From Thermosipho sp. (in: thermotogales) (GTDB lineage: Bacteria; Thermotogota; Thermotogae; Thermotogales; Fervidobacteriaceae): DNA of 64,000 nucleotides. The position numbers and the translations under genes were made by a program. Of the stretch, positions 37,901-45,270 are shown piece by piece. A model generated the notes under the pieces. That model was given only the letters and a program-made list of their open reading frames with translations. It made no database searches and was not told where the DNA came from. How positions within the stretch are numbered: position 1 is the first letter of the stretch; each line of letters starts with the position of its first letter. The stretch covers positions 1 to 64,000 of the forward strand of contig JASKLO010000005.1 in NCBI GenBank assembly GCA_030153605.1, in the 5' to 3' direction.

Positions 37901-38185
37901 TTACTAAAAGTAAAAGATGAGTTAAGTGGAATAATAACACCACCATCATCAGCAAATATATATGAAAGTTATTCAAGATTCATAGCACATTATGAACTTC
38001 TATTAAACGACATGAAATATATTTCCAAGAATTTAAAGGAAAAATATAACGAACTTACAGATAATATTTGGGAAGAAGTGATAAAAGATTGGAGTCAGGT
38101 TTTAATTGAAGATGGAAAGCCTATGAAAACTAAAGAAGAAATATTAGAATATTTGGATAGAATTTTGAATTTTCGGGTAGATTAA
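34904..38185 (+). CDS. O-antigen ligase/polymerase-like membrane protein with large C-terminal domain
   Basis: 1093 residues. The first 490 or so hold about 12 hydrophobic helices. A Wzy_C/WaaL-type loop near 336-380 includes L-F-G-S-G-I-G-T-Y-Q and R-A-H-N-D-Y-F-Q-I-L-G-E-T-G, the His-containing motif of O-antigen ligases and glycan polymerases. Beyond residue 490 lies a hydrophilic region of about 600 residues, mostly helical, with Q-Y-Y-E-K-A-K-x-E-L and other TPR-like pieces and coiled-coil stretches. This C-terminal part is far longer than in usual ligases. Likely role: joining or polymerising surface glycan, or glycosylating envelope protein, with the tail outside or in the periplasm. 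TTG start after AAAGGAGGGGATTT. Single-gene unit between a promoter and a terminator. Confidence 0.83.
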   Translation: MLFNDILMHITVVLVALFAHPKLTYEFSVPKYAILTLAISILFTVLLFKWLKEKKIRFYISTAHVLWFLFAVVSIISSFNVLRDNPFYFRQSFDIALYVLFNVLLAIYFSATYKDKRRINTLLFTFLITSLIISLDALLNFYLGIDLFLGNVGEPFTRAAIKATVGNVIFTANYIDMLLPIALYFILSFDLGIEKPTFIKVFSIKLFAAITFIVGLVAVVVSQTRSEYLAIIIMTALYVIFYFVWGRKKKDKAFEQIRESDEELAKKLKRLTRYIFAIVLILSLLIIVIYNTPNPLTGNGKLSMTNRFAAMASVSSKDERFLSWFTSLELWEDHKLFGSGIGTYQLLSITKMGEYLDKHPELYYGWNNFKRAHNDYFQILGETGLVGFILIILLLLTLAYYFFTIPKRIEDKDDLILFLSLSIAVVGFAIQSVFSFPGHLLPNALAATFFASVAVGPYFTKKELKELKGGLAILVSILVVLSVYTSTYLRWNHFISEVYFKSGNTSYMTYVKIMEELPKVDSYINQLENNLKELENYSGQYSYLNPQTWKKQKQQEYLQKGLPYNELDIENQRLAEINKIKSQILSQISQLKSQKAKLPQLAIQYYEKAKTELIKSVSLNHTYGKSYFYLGTLSVQDYRLNNLKNNIQTHYKEIFSQEFDEFQKIIYEKYKYRWLEKLIPYIEKNPDVLTKFDFATMQALIDSIGIYETSLLSFNERNTYKALAMRYHSLHNMAKQLLSVLPKESEYYNYVKELVVRYFENYTKYVKTTIYNMPGGWNRFPDWKNPDISKETAGQDIYRFYAGMTLKLQPPTVIPVRELLYWLAHMEIKAVKYMTLKGVWGVPNGVLDFLHATAFEYYKAGQEQETLYDLEKLARLYEDSYKDAKEQILKYTKSLESTVESIKETYKQKLKDLLVESNVPNPAIDVVLNLFVEKINDIEESFKSYNYLGLEASFMQNLMKTESSKWFDQRKNNTWVVISVEKLNEFISKLRELGLSIEILLKVKDELSGIITPPSSANIYESYSRFIAHYELLLNDMKYISKNLKEKYNELTDNIWEEVIKDWSQVLIEDGKPMKTKEEILEYLDRILNFRVD

Positions 38186-38207
38186 TAAAATAGGATAAGA
38201 AAATAAA

Positions 38208-38237
38208 AACTACCTCCCCATAAAAGGGGAGGTAGTT
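38208..38237. terminator. Bidirectional terminator between convergent genes
   Basis: AACTACCTCCCC (38208-38219) pairs with GGGGAGGTAGTT (38226-38237), a perfect 12-bp stem with a six-base loop; ATTTT follows on the forward strand and TTTTATTT on the reverse. It serves the ligase-like gene and the purine permease. Confidence 0.92.
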
Positions 38238-38259
38238 ATTTTATAAGGAAAAAAGATAA

Positions 38260-39600
38260 TTAACCTCTGAGATAAATAAGATAGAGAGCAAAGAGGATTG
38301 CTAAAATCCAATTAAACCAATGTACATCTTTAGCTTTACCACTGAATGTTTTTACTATAGGATATACTATTAAACCAAGGGCAATACCATTTGCAATAGA
38401 GTAAGTTAAAGGCATGATAATCATTGTTACAAATGCTGGAAGTGCTTCTGTAATATCATCCCAGTTAACTAATTTTAATCCTTTTAACATTAATGCGCCA
38501 ACAAAAATTAGAGCAGGAGCAGTGGCCGCTGCTGGAATTGTAAGACCAAGTGGTGCAAAGAAAAGCATGAGAATCATTAAAACAGCAACAGTAACAGCAG
38601 TGAGACCTGTTCTTCCACCTTCTGCAATTCCAGTACTGCTTTCAATATATGTTGTAACAGTTGAAGTACCAAAAAGAGCACCTACTGATGTACCTACAGC
38701 GTCAGCAAGATATGCCCTATTAGCTCTTGGAAATTCTCCGTCTTTAATAAATCCGGCACTTTCAGCAAGTCCGGTAAGTGTACCAAGAGTATCAAAGAAA
38801 TCAACAAAGAAGAAAGTGAAAACTACAACCCAAAAAGTTCCTGAAGCTAAGTCGGCCCAGGAAAATTTTTCGAAAAGCTTTAAGAATGTTGGAGAAATAT
38901 CAGGTACTTTTCCAATTATTCCCTGATATTTAGTTACATCAAATATTGGAAGAGCACCTATAAATGTGGACAATAAAATACCAATTAGTATAGAGCCAGG
39001 AACTTTTAAAGCAAATAATATAGCAATTATGAAGAATCCAATAATAGCAACAAGCGCTGTAGGAGATGTTAGATCACCAAGTGTTACAAAAGTTGCAGGA
39101 TCGCTTACTACTATACCAGCACTTTTTAGACCAATGAAGGCAATAAATAAACCTATACCGGCACTTGTAGCAAGTTTAATACTTGAAGGTACTGCCTTTA
39201 CTACAAAACCTCTAACACCTGTTAAGGTTAATAATATAAATATTAAACCTTCAACAAAAACTGCCGCAAGTGCTACTCTCCAGTCAATTCCCAACTTTAA
39301 ACAAACCGTAAAAGCAAAATAAGCGTTTAAACCCATTCCAGGAGCTAATGCAAACGGATAATTTGCCCAAAGCCCCATAATGAGCGTAGCTGTAGCAGCA
39401 CCTAAGATAGTTGCTACCATGAATGCACCATAGAATTGTGCATATAGATCGCTACCTGGTGTAGCGCCTGGTATAACATTGATTAAAATGCTTGGATTGA
39501 CGAAGATGATGTAAGCCATGGTTAAGAAAGTGGTAATACCTGCAATAATCTCAGTACGTGCGTTAGTTCCGTTTTCTTTAAATTTGAAAAACTTTTCCAC
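38260..39600 (-). CDS. NCS2 purine permease, AzgA-like
   Basis: 446 residues, about 12-14 hydrophobic helices. The start N-A-R-T-E-I-I-A-G-I-T-T-F-L-T-M-A-Y-I-I-F-V-N-P and the inner G-L-W-A-N-Y-P-F-A-L-A-P-G-M-G-L-N-A-Y-F-A-F are signatures of the AzgA group of adenine/guanine/hypoxanthine permeases, as are F-F-V-D-F-F-D-T-L-G-T-L-T-G and S-V-G-A-L-F-G-T-S-T-V-T-T-Y-I-E-S-S. Start is GTG with GGAGGGGTCTAG before it. There is no purine riboswitch fold in the 33-base gap upstream; it seems to be the last gene of the ribF-nth operon. Together with the phosphorylase near 4.3 kb it fits purine salvage. Confidence 0.94.
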   Translation of the reverse strand: MEKFFKFKENGTNARTEIIAGITTFLTMAYIIFVNPSILINVIPGATPGSDLYAQFYGAFMVATILGAATATLIMGLWANYPFALAPGMGLNAYFAFTVCLKLGIDWRVALAAVFVEGLIFILLTLTGVRGFVVKAVPSSIKLATSAGIGLFIAFIGLKSAGIVVSDPATFVTLGDLTSPTALVAIIGFFIIAILFALKVPGSILIGILLSTFIGALPIFDVTKYQGIIGKVPDISPTFLKLFEKFSWADLASGTFWVVVFTFFFVDFFDTLGTLTGLAESAGFIKDGEFPRANRAYLADAVGTSVGALFGTSTVTTYIESSTGIAEGGRTGLTAVTVAVLMILMLFFAPLGLTIPAAATAPALIFVGALMLKGLKLVNWDDITEALPAFVTMIIMPLTYSIANGIALGLIVYPIVKTFSGKAKDVHWFNWILAILFALYLIYLRG

Positions 39601-39633
39601 CTAGACCCCTCCCCTCATGAGAATTTGGAAATT

Positions 39634-39834
39634 TTATTTAATTTGAATTTTTGTTTTACGTGTAAATTCTACTAGAACCCCCTCAACAATAATATTGTCT
39701 ATATCCATATGTTCAACGAATTCAACTATCATTTCTTCAAGCTCCTTCTTTTCTTTATTTAATTCTTTAATTGTTTCTTTAACCCTTAAATATCTTTTTA
39801 ATAATTCTTCTAGTGTATTTCTTCCTTCATCCAT
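39634..39834 (-). CDS. Small coiled-coil protein, unknown
   Basis: 66 residues, not recognised. The first two thirds form a heptad-rich charged helix (L-K-R-Y-L-R-V-K-E-T-I-K-E-L-N-K), then I-V-E-G-V-L-V-E-F-T-R-K ends in a short strand-like segment. It lies 3 bases after the aminotransferase gene with GGAGGTTTAAAAC before its ATG, so it is expressed with the operon. It may be a small nucleic-acid- or protein-binding adaptor, but nothing shows this. Confidence 0.7.
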   Translation of the reverse strand: MDEGRNTLEELLKRYLRVKETIKELNKEKKELEEMIVEFVEHMDIDNIIVEGVLVEFTRKTKIQIK

Positions 39835-39837
39835 GTT

Positions 39838-40974
39838 TTAAACCTCCGATCCTCTTTTAATTTCGAAAACAATTTTTTCAATTTCTTCTTCAGTTAATTC
39901 AGGAAAAATTGGTAAAGCAAGAGTAGTTTGAGATAATTTTTCAGAAATTGGAAGATCTCCTTTTTTGTATCCGAGATTTTTAAAACACTTTTGTAAATGT
40001 AATGGTACAGGATAATATATACTTGTTCCTATTCCTTCTTTATTCAAATGCTCTTTCACCTTTTCTCTTATTTTATTATTTTCAAACTCTACTACATATT
40101 GATGAAAAACGTGGTATTTAAAAGATTTTTTTAAAATTCTAGGATATTTAATGGATAATTTCCAATTTTCGAAATATTTAGCATATATTGAAGCTATATT
40201 TATTCTTTTTTCAGTCCACTTATCCAAGTATTTAAACTTCACATTTAGAATTGCAGCGTGTATTTCGTCTAATCTAGAATTATATCCTACTACATCATGA
40301 AAATATTTTTTCTTTGCACCATGTACTCTTAGCATTTTGGAATTTTCATATATTTTTTCATCGTTTGTTACTATCATCCCACCATCACCGTAAGTTCCAA
40401 GATTTTTAGTTGGGAAAAAAGAAAATATTGCCGCATCTCCCACACTACCACTTTTTCTTATTTCACCATTTACAATTCCCTCTGAGCCGATTGATTGTGC
40501 ACAATCTTCAAGTATTTTAATGCCATATTTTTCTTTTAAAAATAAAAGGTCTTCCAAGTTAACTGTTTGACCAAACAAATGGACTGGTATAATTCCAAAT
40601 ATTTTTTCTTTTTTTAAGACCTTTTCAACCTGGTTTAGATCAATATTATATGTTTCTTTGTCAACATCTACAAAAATTGGGACACCATTGTTTCTAACAA
40701 TAGCAGAGGCAGTTGCAAAAAAAGTATATGGAGTTGTAATAACTTTATCTCCTGATTTAATTCCCATAGCTCTTAAAGCTATTACTAGGGCATCACTACC
40801 ATTTGCAACACCTATCCCATGCTTTACGCCAATAAAATTCGCGATATTTTTTTCTAATTTTTTTACCTCTTCCCCTAAAATTACTCTTCCACTTTCTATA
40901 ACTTTATTAATTGCGCTCAAGATTTCTTCTTTTATTTCTTTATATTGCTTTGTAGAATCAAATAAAGGAATCAT
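39838..40974 (-). CDS. DegT/DnrJ/EryC1/StrS family sugar aminotransferase
   Basis: 378 residues from ATG 40972-40974. PLP-dependent enzymes of this family aminate nucleotide-linked keto sugars. Features are I-P-L-F-D at the N terminus, G-V-A-N-G-S-D-A-L near 62, the D-x-A-Q motif E-D-C-A-Q-S-I-G near 160, and the PLP-binding Lys in F-S-F-F-P-T-K-N-L-G-T-Y-G-D-G-G near 190; the C-terminal H-Q-Y-V and Y-P-x-P-L-H-L-Q are present. The start is fixed by an ATGA overlap with nth and by GGGAGGG. Sugar substrate unknown; no matching nucleotide-sugar genes are in the operon. Confidence 0.93.
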   Translation of the reverse strand: MIPLFDSTKQYKEIKEEILSAINKVIESGRVILGEEVKKLEKNIANFIGVKHGIGVANGSDALVIALRAMGIKSGDKVITTPYTFFATASAIVRNNGVPIFVDVDKETYNIDLNQVEKVLKKEKIFGIIPVHLFGQTVNLEDLLFLKEKYGIKILEDCAQSIGSEGIVNGEIRKSGSVGDAAIFSFFPTKNLGTYGDGGMIVTNDEKIYENSKMLRVHGAKKKYFHDVVGYNSRLDEIHAAILNVKFKYLDKWTEKRINIASIYAKYFENWKLSIKYPRILKKSFKYHVFHQYVVEFENNKIREKVKEHLNKEGIGTSIYYPVPLHLQKCFKNLGYKKGDLPISEKLSQTTLALPIFPELTEEEIEKIVFEIKRGSEV

Positions 40975-41582
40975 CTTTTTCCCTCCCAATTACAGAAATT
41001 TTTTATTGGACAGTTTTTACAATCGGGTTTAATAGGTTTGCAAATTTTTTTGCCAAATTCAACCATAGAACCATTTAACGGTCCCCATAATTCTTTAGGA
41101 ATTAGTTTCATTAATTCAAATTCTGTTTCTTCTGGTGATTTGGTTTTAACCCATCCAAGTCTGTTTGATATTCTATGAACGTGTGTATCAACTGCAAGAG
41201 AAGGAATGCCAAAAGATACATACAAAACAATATTAGCAGTTTTTCTTCCTACCCCTGGCAAATTTAAAAGTTCGTTCAACGAAGCTGGTACTTTATCTTT
41301 ATATTTTTCATGTATAATTTTTGCAATTTCTATAATGCGTTTAGACTTTTGCTTATATAGACCGGCAGGCTTTATCAATTCATACAATTCCTCTGGTTTT
41401 GCTTTAGAAAGTTCAGAGGGATTTTTGAATTTTTCAAAAAGGTTTTTGGTAGCGATTTCAGTATTTTCATCTCTACTTCTTTGACTTAGAATAGTTGAAA
41501 TTAAAACATAAAAGGGATCTTTGTTAGAATGATCCCTTGGAAACTTTTGAATTATTATTCTTGCTACTTTTTCAATGTTCAT
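40971..41582 (-). CDS. nth: Endonuclease III
   Basis: 203 residues. It is a DNA glycosylase/AP lyase removing oxidised pyrimidines. The helix-hairpin-helix L-P-G-V-G-R-K-T-A-N with the catalytic Lys is near 108-117, the catalytic Asp is in V-D-T-H-V-H-R near 131, and the 4Fe-4S loop C-K-P-I-K-P-D-C-K-N-C-P-I-K-N-F-C is at the C terminus. It overlaps ribF by 11 bases and the aminotransferase gene by 4. Confidence 0.97.
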   Translation of the reverse strand: MNIEKVARIIIQKFPRDHSNKDPFYVLISTILSQRSRDENTEIATKNLFEKFKNPSELSKAKPEELYELIKPAGLYKQKSKRIIEIAKIIHEKYKDKVPASLNELLNLPGVGRKTANIVLYVSFGIPSLAVDTHVHRISNRLGWVKTKSPEETEFELMKLIPKELWGPLNGSMVEFGKKICKPIKPDCKNCPIKNFCNWEGKR

Positions 41583-42441
41583 ATTTTTCCTCCAGCAATT
41601 TTCTTGCTATTATTACATCATTTTTCATTTGTTCAATAAGTTCTTCTTTAGATTCAAATTTTTTTTCTTCCCGCATATAAGTTAAAAGTTCAGCATGTAT
41701 ATGTTTATTGTAAAGATTCCCTTCAAAGTCTAAAATATAAACTTCATACTTAACTTTTTTAGTATTTTCAACGGTTGGCCTCAAACCTATATTCATTAAT
41801 CCATATTTGATTTCTGGAACATAAACCCTACAAAGGTATACGCCATTTTTCGGTTCAACAAGATTTTTATCCCTTCTAATATTTGCGGTTGGGAAACCTA
41901 ATGTTCTTCCAATTTGTTTATCTTTATAAACTTTCCCATGAATTGAGTATGGTCTTCCCAATAATTCATTAGCTTTTTCAATTTCACCGTTTTTTATTAA
42001 TTTTCTAATTAATGTACTACTAATTCTTTCTCCATTAGCTTTAATGTCTTTAACTATTCTAAGCTCTATGTTTTCGCTTTTGCAAAAATTCTTCAAAGTT
42101 TCTATATTACCAGATGCATTTTTTCCAAACCTGAAGTCTTCACCGACAACTATTGCTTTAGTATCTTTAGCTATAAATTTAAAAAATTCTTCAGCTGTAA
42201 TTTCTTTAATTTTTAGAAGATCTAAAGTGTAAACAGTTCCGTACATTTCTAAAAGGCTTAATCTTTCTTCTAGTGTAATTAAAAGACCATCAAATTTTCC
42301 AAGATAGTATTCCATAGGAAAAATTATAGTAAAAATTTCAGGACTACTATTATATTTGTGAGCTAATTTTTTGAGTTCTTCAAGAATTTGGATGTGTCCC
42401 CTATGAACGCCGTCAAATACACCAATTGTTACAACTCTCAA
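41572..42441 (-). CDS. ribF: Bifunctional riboflavin kinase/FAD synthetase
   Basis: 289 residues, two domains. The N-terminal FAD synthetase domain has I-G-V-F-D-G-V-H-R-G-H (nucleotidyltransferase G-x-x-D-G-V-H-x-G-H) at 7-17 and I-S-S-T-L-I-R near 137. The C-terminal riboflavin kinase domain has G-R-T-L-G-F-P-T-A-N near 182 and the beta barrel N-I-G-L-R-P-T-V. Start is TTG with CGAGGTGATATA upstream. A TGT-TATAAT element lies just before it. Confidence 0.96.
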   Translation of the reverse strand: MRVVTIGVFDGVHRGHIQILEELKKLAHKYNSSPEIFTIIFPMEYYLGKFDGLLITLEERLSLLEMYGTVYTLDLLKIKEITAEEFFKFIAKDTKAIVVGEDFRFGKNASGNIETLKNFCKSENIELRIVKDIKANGERISSTLIRKLIKNGEIEKANELLGRPYSIHGKVYKDKQIGRTLGFPTANIRRDKNLVEPKNGVYLCRVYVPEIKYGLMNIGLRPTVENTKKVKYEVYILDFEGNLYNKHIHAELLTYMREEKKFESKEELIEQMKNDVIIARKLLEEKYEH

Positions 42442-42458
42442 TATATCACCTCGTAAAA

Positions 42459-42467
42459 ATTATAACA
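42459..42467 (-). promoter_or_regulatory. Extended -10 promoter for ribF and following genes
   Basis: Reverse-strand TGT-TATAAT, 17 bases before the TTG of ribF, so the message would have almost no leader before the ribosome site. It would free ribF-nth from the metal-controlled operon upstream. Confidence 0.5.
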
Positions 42468-42470
42468 TAT

Positions 42471-43286
42471 TTACTTTTTTATAAAGGAAAAGATTAAGAA
42501 AGCAAAAAAGGAGGCTAATACAATTGTGGGTCCTGGCGAAACGTCTAGATAATATGAAAGTAAAAAACCAATAGAAGCGATTATGAGATTATAGATTATA
42601 GCAAGAATAAAAACTGAGAAAAATGATCTGGACAATTTTTTTGCAAAAAGTCCGGGAATTATCAATAAAGCACCTAACAAGATGATTCCAGATATTTTTA
42701 CAATACTTACAACAGAAACTGAAATTAAAATCAAAAGAATTGTTCTAACTAGTTTTGTATTAACACCATAAAATTCAGCCATTTCCTCATCTGCCAAGAA
42801 AAATAAAATTTCATAACGGAAAAGATAAATTAAAAAAGCCATGGAAAAAATAACAAATATAAGAAACCAAACATCAGATAAGTTAACAAGCAAAATATCT
42901 CCAAACAGATAACTGGTGATATCTTGAACATAAGTAGAACTTTTAGATAGAATAATTACACCAATGGACATGAAAACGGGAAGTAACATTCCAATAGCAC
43001 TATTTTCATTTATTTTGTTTCTGTTTGAGAAAAAACTGATCAATAAAGAAAACAAAATGGCTGTTATAATTGAAATAAATCTATAATCAATATTTAGAAA
43101 TAAACCTATTGCTAAACCAGCAAAAGCAGCATGAGCTGTACCGTCTCCAATAAATTCCATTTTTTTATAAACAATTATAGGAGAAATAATAGCGGCTGCA
43201 ATACCAGATAATAAACTTGCAAAAAAGGCAATTCTCAGAAAATCATATTGAAAAATTTCATTCACCATTTTTATGCTCCTTTTCAT
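42471..43286 (-). CDS. znuB: Zinc/manganese ABC transporter permease (ZnuB-like)
   Basis: 271 residues with eight or nine hydrophobic helices. It belongs to the ABC-3 family: Y-K-K-M-E-F-I-G-D-G-T-A-H-A-A-F-A-G-L-A near 37-56 and G-I-I-L-L-G-A-L-L-I-I-P-G near 198-210 are typical. Pairs with the adjacent ATPase (29-base overlap) and binding protein. The metal is inferred from the Fur/Zur-type regulator ahead of it. Confidence 0.93.
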   Translation of the reverse strand: MKRSIKMVNEIFQYDFLRIAFFASLLSGIAAAIISPIIVYKKMEFIGDGTAHAAFAGLAIGLFLNIDYRFISIITAILFSLLISFFSNRNKINENSAIGMLLPVFMSIGVIILSKSSTYVQDITSYLFGDILLVNLSDVWFLIFVIFSMAFLIYLFRYEILFFLADEEMAEFYGVNTKLVRTILLILISVSVVSIVKISGIILLGALLIIPGLFAKKLSRSFFSVFILAIIYNLIIASIGFLLSYYLDVSPGPTIVLASFFAFLIFSFIKK

Positions 43287-43977
43287 AATGATCTTTAGCT
43301 CTTATCCACAAATCAAAATCGGGAAATAAAATTTTTAATTCGTCAGGATTAATTTTTTCGCTTGGGCCATGACAATGAAGAGTTTTATTTAAACACATTA
43401 CAGTTTTACATTTTTCAAAAACCATACCAATATCATGAGAAATCATTATTATTGTTAATTTTCTATCTGATTGAATTTTTTCTAGAAGTTCATAAAATTT
43501 TGCTTTTCCCATTTGATCTACCCCGGCCTCGGGTTCGTCTAGAATCAAAATATCAGGATCGGAAATTAATGCTCTTGCAAGAGATAACCTTTGTAGTTCT
43601 CCCCCTGACATGTTTCCAACTAAACTATTTTCTCTACCAGATAATCCAACAACTTTTAATAATTCGGGTATTTTTTCAATGTTTTTTTGATTTTTATAAG
43701 TTCCCATTAAAACAAATTGATAAGCTTTAATTGGTACTTCTCTATTAATAGATTGAAATTGTGGAACATATCCGATTGTACCTTTAACATTTATTTTACC
43801 TTCAAAATCTGTTATTTTTCCAATTAGGATTTTTACAAGAGTTGATTTTCCTGCACCATTTGGTCCAATTATTCCTACAAAATCTCCTTCGGGAATTTTA
43901 AAATTTATGTTTTTCAAAATCACCGTATCGTTGATTTTGTAGCTTAGATTTTCTACAATAATGACGTAATTATTCAT
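43258..43977 (-). CDS. znuC: Zinc/manganese ABC transporter ATPase (ZnuC-like)
   Basis: 239 residues. Walker A G-P-N-G-A-G-K-S-T is near 39-47, the signature M-S-G-G-E-L-Q-R near 125, Walker B D-I-L-I-L-D-E-P near 148, and the switch His is in I-S-H-D-I. The G-Y-V-P-Q Q-loop segment fits the metal ABC-3 group. Overlaps znuA by 8 bases and znuB by 29. Confidence 0.94.
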   Translation of the reverse strand: MNNYVIIVENLSYKINDTVILKNINFKIPEGDFVGIIGPNGAGKSTLVKILIGKITDFEGKINVKGTIGYVPQFQSINREVPIKAYQFVLMGTYKNQKNIEKIPELLKVVGLSGRENSLVGNMSGGELQRLSLARALISDPDILILDEPEAGVDQMGKAKFYELLEKIQSDRKLTIIMISHDIGMVFEKCKTVMCLNKTLHCHGPSEKINPDELKILFPDFDLWIRAKDHYEKEHKNGE

Positions 43978-44773
43978 TTGAAACCGCCTTTCTTATTTCA
44001 TTTAAATTTTTGTAGTAAAGTTCCATAAATGTTTTTGAGTCAACTCCAAGTGGGTCTAACACAAAATATTTTTTTCCAAGTTCCTTAGAAATAATTTCAA
44101 TTTCTTTGTTTGGTTGTTGAATTTCAGAAAAAATAGCTGCAATGTTTTGAGATTTAATAATATTTAAAAGTTCTTTTATACTAGTAGAAGTATTATGCCC
44201 TTCTTCTATCCAATAAATTTCAATACCAAATTCTTTAAAATAATAATAAAAACTTGGATGGTGGACAAGTATTTTTCCATTTATATTTCTTAAAACATCA
44301 AAAGATTCAAAAATAAATTTGTCTATTTCATTAATAATATTCTTAGCGTTTTCTTCAAAAAAATTTTTGTTTGCTGGATCTAAATCAGATAATTTTTGTA
44401 CAATTGCTGGAATAATATAATATTTTACAAAAAATGGATCGAGCCAAAAATGTGGATTTTCATGTTCAATTAAAATTTTAGGAATAGAATTTGAAATATA
44501 GAAAACATTATTATTGTTAAATTTATCTAAATAAGGTTCTAAATAACCATTTGCAATAATTAAGTCAGCAGAGTTTAGTAGTTTTACATCACTAACTTTT
44601 AAAGAATATATATGCGGATTAACACCAGGTTTCAATAATAAACTGACCTCGGCTTTATCCGCGACTAGTTCCTTAACAAGCAGATAATAGGGATTTATAG
44701 TACAAACAATATTTAAAGAGAAAATTGTTGAAACTAAAAAGGAAATAAAAAGTATAATAGATAATTTTTTCAC
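43970..44773 (-). CDS. znuA: Zinc/manganese ABC transporter substrate-binding protein (ZnuA-like)
   Basis: 267 residues, cluster A-I binding protein. Signal peptide M-K-K-L-S-I-I-L-F-I-S-F-L, cut near F-S-L; no lipobox Cys. Likely metal ligands are His in G-V-N-P-H-I-Y, His in E-N-P-H-F-W-L-D-P, the H-H-P-S-F segment and the Asp in V-L-D-P-L-G. The His-rich loop of many zinc-specific proteins is missing, so manganese cannot be excluded. It starts with an ATGA overlap on the regulator gene. Confidence 0.9.
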   Translation of the reverse strand: MKKLSIILFISFLVSTIFSLNIVCTINPYYLLVKELVADKAEVSLLLKPGVNPHIYSLKVSDVKLLNSADLIIANGYLEPYLDKFNNNNVFYISNSIPKILIEHENPHFWLDPFFVKYYIIPAIVQKLSDLDPANKNFFEENAKNIINEIDKFIFESFDVLRNINGKILVHHPSFYYYFKEFGIEIYWIEEGHNTSTSIKELLNIIKSQNIAAIFSEIQQPNKEIEIISKELGKKYFVLDPLGVDSKTFMELYYKNLNEIRKAVSNE

Positions 44774-45147
44774 TTCTTTTCATCCTCCTTACAATTTTTG
44801 CACAAACCTTTAAAGTAAAAAACATGATCAGTTATTTTGAAATTAAAGTTTTTATTGATAAATTCTTCAAGTTGTGTAGCTATACATTTGTTGAAAACTT
44901 CAATTTCACCACATTTTATACAATATAAAAAGTGATAATGTTTCTTATTTGAATAGAAATACTTTTGACCAGTATCGAATGAAACTGATTTAATAAGATT
45001 TTTATTTTCTAAAAATTTCAAAGCTCTATATACAGTTGAAAAATTTGGCTTAAAATTGTTTTTCATATAGATTTCATCAGCAGTTAAGGGTTTTTCGCTT
45101 TCTTCAATTGTTTTTAGAATTTTTTCACGCCATTTAGTAAGTACCAT
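44770..45147 (-). CDS. Fur-family metalloregulator, probably Zur-like
   Basis: 125 residues from ATG 45145-45147; CGAGGTGAAATTA precedes it, whereas an upstream in-frame extension would run through the palindrome and promoter. N-terminal winged helix with L-T-A-D-E-I-Y and S-T-V-Y-R-A-L-K-F-L-E; then the metal-binding H-Y-H-F-L-Y-C-I-K-C-G-E and a second C-x2-C (C-K-N-C) near the end that hold structural zinc. Co-translated with znuA and placed right behind a palindrome, so it most likely represses its own operon when metal is plentiful. Zinc is favoured, not proven. Confidence 0.9.
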   Translation of the reverse strand: MVLTKWREKILKTIEESEKPLTADEIYMKNNFKPNFSTVYRALKFLENKNLIKSVSFDTGQKYFYSNKKHYHFLYCIKCGEIEVFNKCIATQLEEFINKNFNFKITDHVFYFKGLCKNCKEDEKK

Positions 45148-45161
45148 TAATTTCACCTCGT

Positions 45162-45180
45162 AATGCAAATGATTTGCATT
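45162..45180 (-). promoter_or_regulatory. Perfect 19-bp palindrome, likely Zur/Fur-family operator
   Basis: AATGCAAAT-G-ATTTGCATT, nine perfect base pairs around one base, lies 15 bases before the regulator start and 4 bases downstream of the -10 box. This is the place for repression at the transcription start. Confidence 0.82.
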
Positions 45181-45184
45181 TTCA

Positions 45185-45213
45185 ATTGTATCAATTTTTA
45201 ACAAAAAAATCAA
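45185..45213 (-). promoter_or_regulatory. Promoter of the zur-znuABC operon
   Basis: Reverse-strand TTGATT (45208-45213) and TACAAT (45185-45190) with exactly 17 bases between; one of the best -35/-10 pairs in the window. Confidence 0.75.
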
Positions 45214-45218
45214 GCTTT

Positions 45219-45248
45219 TTGCATATTAAGGCCTATTTATGATATAAT
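45219..45248 (+). promoter_or_regulatory. Promoter of the yjbQ gene
   Basis: TTGCAT (45219-45224), 18 bases, then TATAAT (45243-45248) with TGA before it. Divergent from the zur promoter; the -35 box contains a TTTGCAT-like half of the palindrome. Confidence 0.65.
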
Positions 45249-45270
45249 AAAATTCGCTAGGGGGGGTTAT

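Noticed and set aside
39601-39633. Purine riboswitch before the purine permease
   Set aside because: The gap is only 33 bases, too short for the aptamer, and no matching stems were seen.
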